Below, in pieces: positions 6,363 through 13,176 of a DNA stretch of 13,612 nt. The notes under the pieces were generated by a model. That model did no database searches and had not been told where the DNA came from. It was given only the letters and a program-made list of their open reading frames with translations. A program made the translations under genes and the position numbers. The DNA is taken from assembly GCA_937968035.1 (NCBI GenBank), contig CALBTS010000394.1, positions 1 through 13,612 of the forward strand, given 5' to 3'. The stretch is from an uncultured Methanomethylovorans sp. (GTDB taxonomy: Archaea; Halobacteriota; Methanosarcinia; Methanosarcinales; Methanosarcinaceae). The first letter of the stretch is position 1; every line of letters begins with the position of its first letter.

Positions 6363-7010
6363 ATGGAATCACAAATTGATTTTCGGGAAATTAAAAGACT
6401 TTATGAAATTAAGGCTAAGGAAAGTTTTAAGGCACGCTTTGACCTGTTGCTATTTAAACACATCATTACAGGAAACAACAACCCTATAACGGAATCAGCA
6501 CTCGATTCGTTTAAGATTGAAGAACAGGAGGTGGTCTTAAAACAGTATATAAACACCTACTGGCAGAAGGAAGATTATAAAAGTGATCAAATTAATGGGA
6601 TGATCATCAATGACATCTACCACGCAATGAAGAAATGGCGTGAAGATCATAAAGGTCTATTTGAAAGCCTTCAAAAGTACTATGTGACACACATCTTCCC
6701 AATCGTATTCCCCCATGAGGATTTTGAAAAATTTTATAACAGTAGAAACGAGTGTGAATACTGCCACATTACAGTAGAGAAAATCAAAGCCCTAATTGAC
6801 GCTCATCAGCTCAACAAAAAGAAAGACACAAGAGGATGGTCTCTGGAGATTGACCGTAAAAAACCAAACTTCGAATACACAAAAGAGAATTGTGTCTGGT
6901 GCTGTTATTGGTGTAATAATGCCAAGACCGATGAGTTCTCATACGACGAGTTTAAGAAGATAGGAGAGGTAATTAAATCCATCTGGGATGTCAGACTTAA
7001 TCGTCAATAG
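6363..7010 (+). CDS. HNH endonuclease-domain protein
   Basis: This 215-aa cytosolic protein has a helical, charged N-terminal half (1-115) that I do not recognise and a C-terminal HNH/zinc-ribbon nuclease domain. The domain shows 'NECEYCH' (Cys131, Cys134), then 'WSLEIDRKKPNFEYTKENCVWCCYWCNNAK' with Asp164 and a second CxxC (Cys181, Cys184), plus the Asn-Lys finish (Asn185/186, Lys188). Four cysteines fit a structural zinc site. The usual His of the 'DH' motif is replaced by 'IDR', a variant seen in some HNH subfamilies. It is therefore likely to be a DNA or RNA nuclease, target unknown. The ATG at 6363 is preceded by AT-rich sequence without a Shine-Dalgarno. Its last 23 nt overlap the next gene, implying co-translation with the deiminase. 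Confidence 0.8.
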   Translation: MESQIDFREIKRLYEIKAKESFKARFDLLLFKHIITGNNNPITESALDSFKIEEQEVVLKQYINTYWQKEDYKSDQINGMIINDIYHAMKKWREDHKGLFESLQKYYVTHIFPIVFPHEDFEKFYNSRNECEYCHITVEKIKALIDAHQLNKKKDTRGWSLEIDRKKPNFEYTKENCVWCCYWCNNAKTDEFSYDEFKKIGEVIKSIWDVRLNRQ

Positions 7011-8022
7011 ATATTCACTGCCAGATTGGTACCCGACCAAGACGGTAGTAATGGTTTATCCTCACAAGATTGTTGGAAGAGAACACCTCGTTTCCTTTTA
7101 CAATAAATTCTTATCGTATATCCCATCTGACATCAAAATATTACTGCTTGTAAGAAATAGTTCATCGGAAAAGCTGATCAGAAATTGGTGTGATGAAATA
7201 GGTCTAGTGAATGAAATTGATGTTAAAGTCTATCCTGATCTATTTGACATTTGGATCAGAGACTATGCCCCATTGATTTCACAGGAATGCGGAGTAAATG
7301 TTCCCGTGAAGTTCCTGTACAGGCCCAGCTATGTAGGAAAGAAGTACGGAGACCACATCAAGGATGAAGATAAGCTTGGAGAAAAACTTGGGATTGAACT
7401 GGTATATGGAGGTATACGATTTGTTGAGTTCATTTGGGATATGGGTAATCTCACTCATAATGGTGCTGGTACTGCAATTATTAGCAACAAATTCATTGCT
7501 GATAATCAGGAAAATAATTTTGAGCATGAGCTGAAACCAATACTTCATGTGTTTTGCGGTTTCTCCAAAATCATCTTCATCCCAATAGAACCTAAAGATA
7601 AAACTGGTCATGTGGACGGCATGGTGAGGTTTATTGATGAAAAAGTTCTAGTTGTAGGGGCTTATCCACCTGGATCAAGAAACCATACTTTCATGAATAT
7701 TCTCGCAAAGAACCTAAGCCAGGATCTTGGGGATGATTATACGATAATAAGGCTAGAAAATGGAGAATGTGAAGATGTGGAAACGGAAGGTATAGCGAGT
7801 GCTTATGGAAATCACATGAATTTTCTCCGCTTAGGAAATAAAATTCTTGCTCCATATTACGGTCAGGATGTCTCAAAGTTGCCACTTGACAAGTTTATGA
7901 ATGATTTGGCATTCCATAAGCTGGGAATTGAGGTTGTTCCTGTTGAAATTTCAGAGCTTAAGGAATTGGCTAGACTGGGAGGTGTTTTGAATTGTATCAC
8001 TTGGCAGGTTTTTGATAGTTAA
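6988..8022 (+). CDS. Agmatine deiminase / peptidyl-arginine-deiminase family enzyme
   Basis: This 344-aa protein is close to the usual 340-370 aa of the family. It belongs to the PAD_porph/agmatine deiminase group of the guanidino-modifying superfamily, which hydrolyses agmatine (to N-carbamoylputrescine) or arginine-like groups with a catalytic Cys. Visible motifs are the N-terminal 'LPDWYPTKTVVMVYP' (like the usual 'PAEWepH..twmawP'), 'WIRDYAPL' (Asp92), 'WDMGNLTHNGAGTAIIS', 'DKTGHVDGMVRFID' (His208, Asp210) and 'GGVLNCITWQ' with Cys336. The family consensus there is 'GGgiHCiTqQ', so the residue before Cys is Asn (335) rather than His; the rest of the active site looks complete. The ATG at 6988 overlaps the HNH gene by 23 nt. 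Later starts would remove the conserved first strand. No polyamine genes are nearby, and pairing with a nuclease gene is unexpected. Confidence 0.85.
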   Translation: MSDLIVNRYSLPDWYPTKTVVMVYPHKIVGREHLVSFYNKFLSYIPSDIKILLLVRNSSSEKLIRNWCDEIGLVNEIDVKVYPDLFDIWIRDYAPLISQECGVNVPVKFLYRPSYVGKKYGDHIKDEDKLGEKLGIELVYGGIRFVEFIWDMGNLTHNGAGTAIISNKFIADNQENNFEHELKPILHVFCGFSKIIFIPIEPKDKTGHVDGMVRFIDEKVLVVGAYPPGSRNHTFMNILAKNLSQDLGDDYTIIRLENGECEDVETEGIASAYGNHMNFLRLGNKILAPYYGQDVSKLPLDKFMNDLAFHKLGIEVVPVEISELKELARLGGVLNCITWQVFDS

Positions 8023-8076
8023 AGTACCCCAAGAGCTTTCGGTCACATCGAATTTCGGCAATAAATTTTATGCTCC

Positions 8077-8158
8077 AGCTGGGGAGCGAAGCAAGTCAAC
8101 CACTTACACGGATTTCGGGTAAGTGGTTTTTTATTACGCGCCAGTTTTGGGCCAGTTT
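8077..8158 (+). repeat. Right copy of tRNA-tail/terminator repeat (candidate attR)
   Basis: AGCTGGGGAGCGAAG (8077-8091) equals the tRNA tail plus downstream bases at 21-35. The hairpin is homologous to the one at 42-73, and the 21-nt block at 8138-8158 is identical to 82-102. Upstream the T-arm is not conserved, so this is not a second tRNA. It marks the right side of an island of about 8 kb if copy 1 is attL. Divergence of the middle part argues for an old event or different donor and recipient versions. Confidence 0.55.
8098..8132 (+). terminator. Rho-independent terminator after the HNH-deiminase operon
   Basis: A perfect 10-bp stem (AACCACTTAC at 8098-8107 with GTAAGTGGTT at 8119-8128) has an 11-nt loop and a T-run (8127-8132). 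It lies 75 nt past the deiminase stop codon and can end that operon, although it is homologous to the tRNA terminator at 42-80. Confidence 0.8.
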
Positions 8159-8209
8159 CGGGATTAATCATACGGCTTAAGCGAGAGAAAAAGTAGGCAA
8201 AACCGATGC

Positions 8210-8752
8210 CTATTTGAACTTATAGCCGAACGAAAACTTGACATATGGCAAATGACTGTACTCTGGTGGAAGGGTATACTTCAAACCCTTTACGCTCATA
8301 CAAATATTTATTAAATCGTCGGTATTGAAAAATCCTTCAAACTGCCTCTTCAACCTTATTTGAGCTTCACGGATTGTTCCAGTCGAATCAACATAGAAGG
8401 CTAAACTCATCCATACATTATTCGCAGCAAGGTCATGATATCTTAAAGTATCTATACTTGATCTAATACTTTCACGGATTACATTTGTCTCACTAACATT
8501 TGTCTTCGTGGGCCAAAATGTTCCCTCATCAATTTTATAGCCCTCTGGCGGAAATTTCTTGCCGATAAAAACTGTATCATCTTCAAGACTGAAGAAAATA
8601 ACTGTACTATCCTGAGTCATTTCTACTAATCTCAGGGCTGGTGGGGAAACTTTTACATCATCGGATTTATTTGATTTAGCAGTGGCACAACCGATGACTA
8701 AGGCTAACCCAGATATGAGACTCACTTTAAATACTATATTGTTCTGTTTCAT
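8210..8752 (-). CDS. Lipoprotein with TonB-C-terminal-like domain
   Basis: This 180-aa protein has a lipoprotein signal peptide (VIGC, Cys22). The C-terminal half, 'MSLAFYVDSTGTIREAQIRLKRQFEGFF..DDLINICMSVKGLKYTLPPEYSHLPYVKFSFGYKF', follows the TonB C-terminal pattern: strand with D..G.i, strand, helix with the averaging residues, then 'P.v.y.fG..F'. There is no Pro-rich spacer or N-terminal transmembrane helix, so it is not a classical energy transducer. Such lipoproteins are frequent in Bacteroidetes, with unknown roles. The preceding region contains 'TVIFFSLEDDTVFIGKKFPPEG'. It is the last gene of the minus-strand secreted-protein cluster, 8 nt after its upstream neighbour. Confidence 0.72.
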   Translation of the reverse strand: MKQNNIVFKVSLISGLALVIGCATAKSNKSDDVKVSPPALRLVEMTQDSTVIFFSLEDDTVFIGKKFPPEGYKIDEGTFWPTKTNVSETNVIRESIRSSIDTLRYHDLAANNVWMSLAFYVDSTGTIREAQIRLKRQFEGFFNTDDLINICMSVKGLKYTLPPEYSHLPYVKFSFGYKFK

Positions 8753-8760
8753 ATCGAGGT

Positions 8761-9603
8761 TTATTCATGTCTGAAATTTTCATCATACCAAACCTGTTTA
8801 TCTAGCATGTTGATGTATTTCTCCTCCTTTTTCTTGGATCTTTTTGTAAAGAAGAACTTAAAGTACATTGTGGCTCTACCGTCTTTACTAATAAACACGC
8901 CAGTGCAATATGGGTACTTTCTCTTGCGCATCTTTTCTAATGAGCCGTCAAAAAAATAAACCGAATCAGCACTCGGTAGGTCATAGATATAGATTGTATC
9001 AGCATTGAACATTTCATGAGCTTTTTTGCCTGAAATGATGGTTACATAATCATTTAGATCAATTTTTACAGAGTCATTGTTTGATGGATGCCCATGTCTG
9101 TAATATAGGCCAAGTGCGGTCTTTATTTCTGCCGAAATTTGACTTCTAGGGTAAGTTTGCTTAGGTGAACCCAATGATTCTGAAGTCGAGGTGTCTTTAT
9201 TCAATATCCGCTCTATCATAGCTGTTGTTCTGAATAACTCGGCATCCTCCTCGGAAACATAATGTGGCAGAGCAGCATACATTAAAAGACAACCTTTATC
9301 CTTGGACTGAAATACTGGACCATATAATCCCCCTGTATGTTTATCTTTTTCTTCCCGAACTTTCCACAGAACATAGTATTTATCCAGATCCGTAAACCTT
9401 TCGGGGTGGCTATAAATAATGCCATATTCCTTTGAAATATATTCTGCATAATCGGGTAAATTCCTTTGGTAGAATTGCTTCTCCTGGGCAGATAGATCCA
9501 ATGAAAATGAAATGGTCACAATGACAAGGGTCAATTTACTAAGACACTGCCAGCGTGAGGGCACTTCCCTTTGATTTCTAGTTCTAGTGTGGTTACCTTT
9601 CAT
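8761..9603 (-). CDS. Secreted protein of unknown function
   Basis: This 280-aa protein has an unusually long polar N-region (about 20 residues with several Arg). It is followed by a hydrophobic core 'LTLVIVTISFSLDLSAQ' typical of a type I signal peptide, with cleavage likely after SAQ (about residue 40) and no lipobox. The mature part is mixed alpha/beta with no motif I recognise. It includes 'LLMYAALPHYVSEEDAELF', 'DYVTIISGKKAHEMFNADTIYIYDLP', 'CTGVFISKDGRATMYFKFFF' and a basic stretch 'KRSKKKEEKY'. The start codon overlaps the stop of the upstream barrel-like gene (ATGA, 9603-9600), so translation is coupled. Its role is probably in the periplasm or at the envelope. A later start cannot be excluded. 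Confidence 0.75.
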   Translation of the reverse strand: MKGNHTRTRNQREVPSRWQCLSKLTLVIVTISFSLDLSAQEKQFYQRNLPDYAEYISKEYGIIYSHPERFTDLDKYYVLWKVREEKDKHTGGLYGPVFQSKDKGCLLMYAALPHYVSEEDAELFRTTAMIERILNKDTSTSESLGSPKQTYPRSQISAEIKTALGLYYRHGHPSNNDSVKIDLNDYVTIISGKKAHEMFNADTIYIYDLPSADSVYFFDGSLEKMRKRKYPYCTGVFISKDGRATMYFKFFFTKRSKKKEEKYINMLDKQVWYDENFRHE

Positions 9604-10115
9604 TTGGTTTTAAGGTTACACAGCCCTATCCTTATGCCTACTGTAATGACAGGCAATGGTAAATAACTGTCAAAATCTTCAGTTTCCCAGGTAAATGGAA
9701 CAGATAAACTAACATAAGGCTCTATCACCGTTTGAGGGGAAAGCTGGCCTTTATAATTCAGTTTAAACCCTGGGACAATCCCGAAATCCGAGATGTACTT
9801 GAAATCTGTCATATATGCAGCCCCCAGATACCCACTTATGAAGAAGTGTTTGAAAGTGTTCTCCTTAAAGTAATGCCTCCTTTCAATTGCCACTTCCAGA
9901 CCTACTGCGGGCTCAGTGAAATTATTGAATGAACCAACGCATCCAAAACCACCCCACAGGCTGGTAGTCGTTTTGGGTTTGTTTACTTTCTCAAAACTGT
10001 AGATTAGTTCAGCAGAATATGAAAGAAAGGATTTTTGTGGTGGATAGTAGATAACATCGCAATATGCGCTGATCGTGAGGAATAGAAATAAGGCTGCGAT
10101 TATGATTCTTTTCAT
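9600..10115 (-). CDS. Probable outer-membrane beta-barrel-type protein
   Basis: This 171-aa protein has a clear signal peptide (MKRIIIAALFLFLTISAYC) followed by alternating amphipathic strands rich in aromatic residues and glycine: 'SFLSYSAELIYSFEK', 'TTTSLWGGFGCVGSF', 'VGLEVAIERRHYF', 'HFFISGYLGAAYM', 'GIVPGFKLNYKGQ', 'VIEPYVSLSVPFTW' and 'LPLPVITVGIRIGLCN'. About eight strands fit a small outer-membrane barrel, such as the OmpA/OmpW-type fold, but no specific family is evident and the C-terminus lacks the classic terminal Phe. It is translationally coupled (ATGA) to the secreted unknown downstream, which suggests a partnership in the envelope. Confidence 0.72.
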   Translation of the reverse strand: MKRIIIAALFLFLTISAYCDVIYYPPQKSFLSYSAELIYSFEKVNKPKTTTSLWGGFGCVGSFNNFTEPAVGLEVAIERRHYFKENTFKHFFISGYLGAAYMTDFKYISDFGIVPGFKLNYKGQLSPQTVIEPYVSLSVPFTWETEDFDSYLPLPVITVGIRIGLCNLKTK

Positions 10116-10154
10116 ACGAACATTGTTTGGTACTGAATATACATAAAACTTCTC

Positions 10155-10550
10155 TTATTCAAGTCGTTTATAAATAGCTGTATTATAAATCATAAAAGCT
10201 CTTGAATCTATCCGCAATTTGTCTTCATAAAACTCATAGTCGTAATCAAATACCAGCTCAAATCCATCTTCTCTAGTAATACTTTCATGTAACAAGGAAT
10301 CAATCCAGTACTTCCTTTGAGAGGTGACTTGTTGCGATTCATAGTCAAAAAAACGGACAGTATCGTCAGGCAAGTACTCATCATAACCATTTGCTGGATA
10401 TGTATTCATAACAGGCCAGTTACCCAACTCAATTATTTCCCATTTTCCAAGAATGGCTCTTTTCGCTGAGTCAAAGGGGTCGATCTTTTCTCTATCGCAG
10501 CCTGACACCGCAAATAAAACCGTAATAAATATGATATATATATACTTCAA
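10155..10550 (-). CDS. Small lipoprotein, lipocalin-like
   Basis: This 131-aa protein starts at a TTG (10550) preceded by TGGAAAAT. No ATG exists early enough to keep the signal peptide. It has a lipoprotein signal peptide with lipobox VSGC (Cys18) followed by DREK. The mature part begins 'ILGKWEIIELGNWPV' and ends 'YDYEFYEDKLRIDSRAFMIYNTAIYKRLE'. This G-x-W at the first strand and a final 'Y.l...L.i......Y.R' is how small lipocalin-like (DUF4488/lipocalin_4 type) domains of Bacteroidetes read. Ligand unknown. It is the fifth gene of the cluster, 49 nt after its upstream neighbour. Confidence 0.7.
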   Translation of the reverse strand: MKYIYIIFITVLFAVSGCDREKIDPFDSAKRAILGKWEIIELGNWPVMNTYPANGYDEYLPDDTVRFFDYESQQVTSQRKYWIDSLLHESITREDGFELVFDYDYEFYEDKLRIDSRAFMIYNTAIYKRLE

Positions 10551-10599
10551 ATTTTCCAGATTAAACTCAGAAATTTGGTTGTAAATGCGCGTTATGTTA

Positions 10600-11100
10600 T
10601 TACTCTATTCTTTCAATTGTAATATCTCTGACTATCATTAGGTAGTTTTCACTTTTAACCGAATTCCTAATCTCCAGAACAACATCGACAAGTTGATCGG
10701 TGTCCCATTCGGGGCCATCATTGCTAAGCTTGCTGAGCTTATATTCTGGGATGCTTTGACTGTTTGTGGAAGTAGGAGATGAGACCCATATTAATGGATC
10801 TCGTATTAAATACATTTTGGTAATGTCAAGATCTGTTGAAATTCGTACACTATCCAGATTAACCAGACTCACAGAGGCAATCAGAGGTCTTTTTGTGGGG
10901 ATTGAACTGCCAGGAAAAAAATCACGGTAAAGTTCTGCCTCAATCACATGCTTACTGGAATTGTAAACAAGGGTATCAACCGAATTTGTCATGAGACGAT
11001 AAAGTAACTCTGTATCATCAATAACACTAGGTTTCTCACAGGCGGACAGAAGAGCTACAAAAATTGTAACTATCAGAGATTTACCGAGGATGGTTTTCAT
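10600..11100 (-). CDS. Lipoprotein of unknown function
   Basis: This 166-aa protein has a lipoprotein signal peptide (LLSAC, Cys21, followed by EKPS). The mature part starts with a helix 'DDTELLYRLMTNSVDTLVY'. It continues with predominantly beta sequence ('HVIEAELYRDFFPGSS', 'PLIASVSLVNLD', 'DITKMYLIRDPLIWVSS') and ends 'NYLMIVRDITIERIE'. Only two Cys are seen, one of them the lipidated residue. I recognise no family. It lies inside the cluster of secreted proteins with the same polarity. Confidence 0.7.
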   Translation of the reverse strand: MKTILGKSLIVTIFVALLSACEKPSVIDDTELLYRLMTNSVDTLVYNSSKHVIEAELYRDFFPGSSIPTKRPLIASVSLVNLDSVRISTDLDITKMYLIRDPLIWVSSPTSTNSQSIPEYKLSKLSNDGPEWDTDQLVDVVLEIRNSVKSENYLMIVRDITIERIE

Positions 11101-11217
11101 AACATTTAGCTAATTATTTAATTGGATCAGGCTGTCTTAGTAACATGAGCGAATGGTTTCGTTGCAGATGATCTGTTAGCCGTTTCAATTACCGTGCTTT
11201 TATTACCAGTGTTGTGA

Positions 11218-11532
11218 TTATTTGACCTGATCCTTGATCTCAACAATTTTAATCACATCACCAACCTGACATATACTGGCTGAATTGACAGGATCAATTT
11301 TATATTTTATCCAGTACTTTTTTCCGTCAGAATAGTTTTGCAGGAAATCATTAATGTTGTTTGGTTCAAGATATTTATCGTCAGTTTTCTGAAAAACGAA
11401 TCCGCAACCATCAAATCCCGTAAGATTTTTTAATGTAACCTCTTCATAACCTGTTATTGGAAATATATCATCTTTCTGACATGAGTACTGAATGAGGATT
11501 GTGAGGGCAATAAGTACTTTTAAGATTTTCAT
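11218..11532 (-). CDS. Small lipoprotein, conserved-Cys beta domain
   Basis: This 104-aa protein has a lipoprotein signal peptide (QYSC, Cys18). It is followed by QKDD, which matches the Bacteroidetes lipoprotein export signal (K then acidic residues) that directs lipoproteins to the surface. The mature domain has 'TGFDGCGFVFQKTDDKYLEPNNINDFLQNYSDGKKYWIKYKI...SASICQVGDVIKIVEI': two Cys that could form a disulfide around a small beta barrel with 'dG..y.I.Y' and 'C..G..v.I..i' strands. Such 'GCG' domains are common in Bacteroidetes hypotheticals, with no assigned role. It is separated from the upstream propeller gene by 36 nt and from the downstream lipoprotein gene by 117 nt. Confidence 0.72.
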   Translation of the reverse strand: MKILKVLIALTILIQYSCQKDDIFPITGYEEVTLKNLTGFDGCGFVFQKTDDKYLEPNNINDFLQNYSDGKKYWIKYKIDPVNSASICQVGDVIKIVEIKDQVK

Positions 11533-11568
11533 AAAGCCAGTGTTTGTGTGTTCTAGGATTAGTTGTGG

Positions 11569-12630
11569 TTATTCTTTCTTTTTAATAATGCTGAACTCTG
11601 AAAAATTGAAACCATATCCCAAATCGTTTCGTGGGAAGAATGTCAGCCCCAGGTACAGAGATTTCATTAATTCAGATTTAGTCCAGGTAATGCCTCCATC
11701 GAGGGTCTCAAATGATATGCTCCCTTTAAAGGTAGGGAATTCGCCACCTTCATATACTGCAATGATTTGAATATTAAAACCCTCATTTTCAGATGAAAAA
11801 TGGAATGTGCCAAAGTATGTGAACGGGAAATTTGCTTCCTCCCAATTTAAACCACCATCAATTGTTTTGTAAATATGTGAGACGCCATCAATATAACCGA
11901 TATTCTCGTTGTAGAAATAGATGTTTCTGACATCATAATTTGATTCGATTTGGGTTGAGATAGTTTGCCAGGTCCGACCATAATCCTTGCTTTTAAAGAT
12001 CTGATTGTTTTCACCTGCAACAAAAGCAATATTATCAACAAAATAAAGGCTACTGCTGTAAGGCTTTATTCCCAGGTCAAGGAGATTCCAATTTGAACCA
12101 CCGTCAGAAGTTGTGGCAACATACTCATCCCTTGAATTTGGGATGTCTTTTTTATGAATAATTGCAATTCCATTCAGGGGATCGAAAAACTTCAATGACA
12201 ATATTCGGATGTAATCAGGGAAGAAGGTCTTCGTCCAGGTGTCTCCGCCATTTATGGTTTTCAACAACACACATCCTTTGTCGCAATCTGCATCCAGGCA
12301 ATCACTCATTGCATTACTTGACACAAAGCCCACATTTTCATCAATAAAGTAAACCGAATGCAGATGTAATGTAGTGCCCGAATTCTGTTTTCGCCATGTA
12401 GTGCCCGCATCGGTCGTTTTATAAATATCGCCGTTATATCCGACAACGAAGCCAATGTTCTCGTCAACGAAATACATATCTCTGGGGTTGATGTCAAAAT
12501 CATAAGTCGATTTTGAAATTTCCCATCCCTCCAGGCCAATTGTCAGATCATCTTCAGGATTATCTGGCACTTCTTTGCAGGCGCAAACCAGAAATGTGGT
12601 CATTAAAGCGGTCAGGGCTAATTTATTCAT
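11569..12630 (-). CDS. Six-Asp-box beta-propeller lipoprotein (Ycf48/BNR-like)
   Basis: This 353-aa protein has a lipoprotein signal peptide (VCAC, Cys18, followed by KEVPDNPEDD). Six Asp-box motifs of the K(T/S)xDxGxTW type lie at about residues 71, 124, 172, 213, 255 and 308 (KTTDAGTTW, KTINGGDTW, TTSDGGSNW, KSKDYGRTW, KTIDGGLNW, ETLDGGITW). Each follows a 'vyFvdeniGFv.g' strand. This is the Ycf48/Hcf136-like or sortilin-like propeller pattern, common as exported lipoproteins in non-photosynthetic Bacteroidetes. It is used for binding or assembly rather than sialidase catalysis, since no catalytic residues are evident. A short Cys-rich insert (Cys111, 116, 120) sits between blades. It starts 3 nt after the stop of the upstream lipoprotein gene, so they are co-translated. 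Confidence 0.87.
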   Translation of the reverse strand: MNKLALTALMTTFLVCACKEVPDNPEDDLTIGLEGWEISKSTYDFDINPRDMYFVDENIGFVVGYNGDIYKTTDAGTTWRKQNSGTTLHLHSVYFIDENVGFVSSNAMSDCLDADCDKGCVLLKTINGGDTWTKTFFPDYIRILSLKFFDPLNGIAIIHKKDIPNSRDEYVATTSDGGSNWNLLDLGIKPYSSSLYFVDNIAFVAGENNQIFKSKDYGRTWQTISTQIESNYDVRNIYFYNENIGYIDGVSHIYKTIDGGLNWEEANFPFTYFGTFHFSSENEGFNIQIIAVYEGGEFPTFKGSISFETLDGGITWTKSELMKSLYLGLTFFPRNDLGYGFNFSEFSIIKKKE

Positions 12631-12633
12631 GAC

Positions 12634-13176
12634 CTAATGTGTTGATAATTTAATCTCGGTGAACTCTTTGATTTCGTAATAATCAGCCATTCTTCCCGAA
12701 CAATCAATCGTTTTTTCACCAATTGTTATTCGAGCATTAATAGGAAACACAAAGTTCTCAGTTGGTGTCAATGTTGGTATCTGTTCGGTTTTAATGGTAT
12801 CTGTACCAACTTTTATGACCCAACCCCAGCAACAAAAACATTTTTCTGTAACAAAGTCGATGACCTGGGCATCTGTGGTTTTGTTAACCAGTTCGCCCTT
12901 CTTCTCGCAACCTGTAAGTAAAAAGAGAATGATTAAAACTATTGCAGGACCTAAGCGGTTGATAATCTTCAATGGTAATAGTTTTAGAGTTAAATCATTA
13001 ACAACAAGAATCAAGCCAGTTGAATTCACAAACTCGGAATTTGACAGGGGAAAGTCAATTAGAATACAGGGAATAAGCCAGACGACCTGAATACAATCAG
13101 GACAGACCTTGTCAATTATTTCACATGCAGTTAGAAGGAGAATTATGGTAAGGAGTAGATACTTTATGGGTTTCAT
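12634..13176 (-). CDS. Lipoprotein with two successive lipoboxes
   Basis: The frame from ATG 13176 (AGGAG 11 nt upstream) gives 180 aa beginning MKPIKYLLLTIILLLTACE, a complete lipoprotein signal peptide with Cys18. A second complete signal peptide lies in the same frame, (L/M)KIINRLGPAIVLIILFLLTGC, starting at a TTG (12972) with lipobox LTGC (Cys90). After it comes the recognisable mature domain 'VTEKCFCCWGWVIKVGTDTIKTEQIP......FPINARITIGEKTIDC', a small Cys-rich beta domain I have seen in Bacteroidetes hypotheticals. Either the gene begins at 12972 (113 codons with stop) behind a decayed or tiny lipoprotein gene (12973-13176), or two lipoproteins have fused. First gene of the minus-strand cluster. 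Confidence 0.7.
   Translation of the reverse strand: MKPIKYLLLTIILLLTACEIIDKVCPDCIQVVWLIPCILIDFPLSNSEFVNSTGLILVVNDLTLKLLPLKIINRLGPAIVLIILFLLTGCEKKGELVNKTTDAQVIDFVTEKCFCCWGWVIKVGTDTIKTEQIPTLTPTENFVFPINARITIGEKTIDCSGRMADYYEIKEFTEIKLSTH

Noticed and set aside
8055..8090. A second tRNA gene at the right copy
   Set aside because: The acceptor tail is present but the T-arm and everything upstream are missing.
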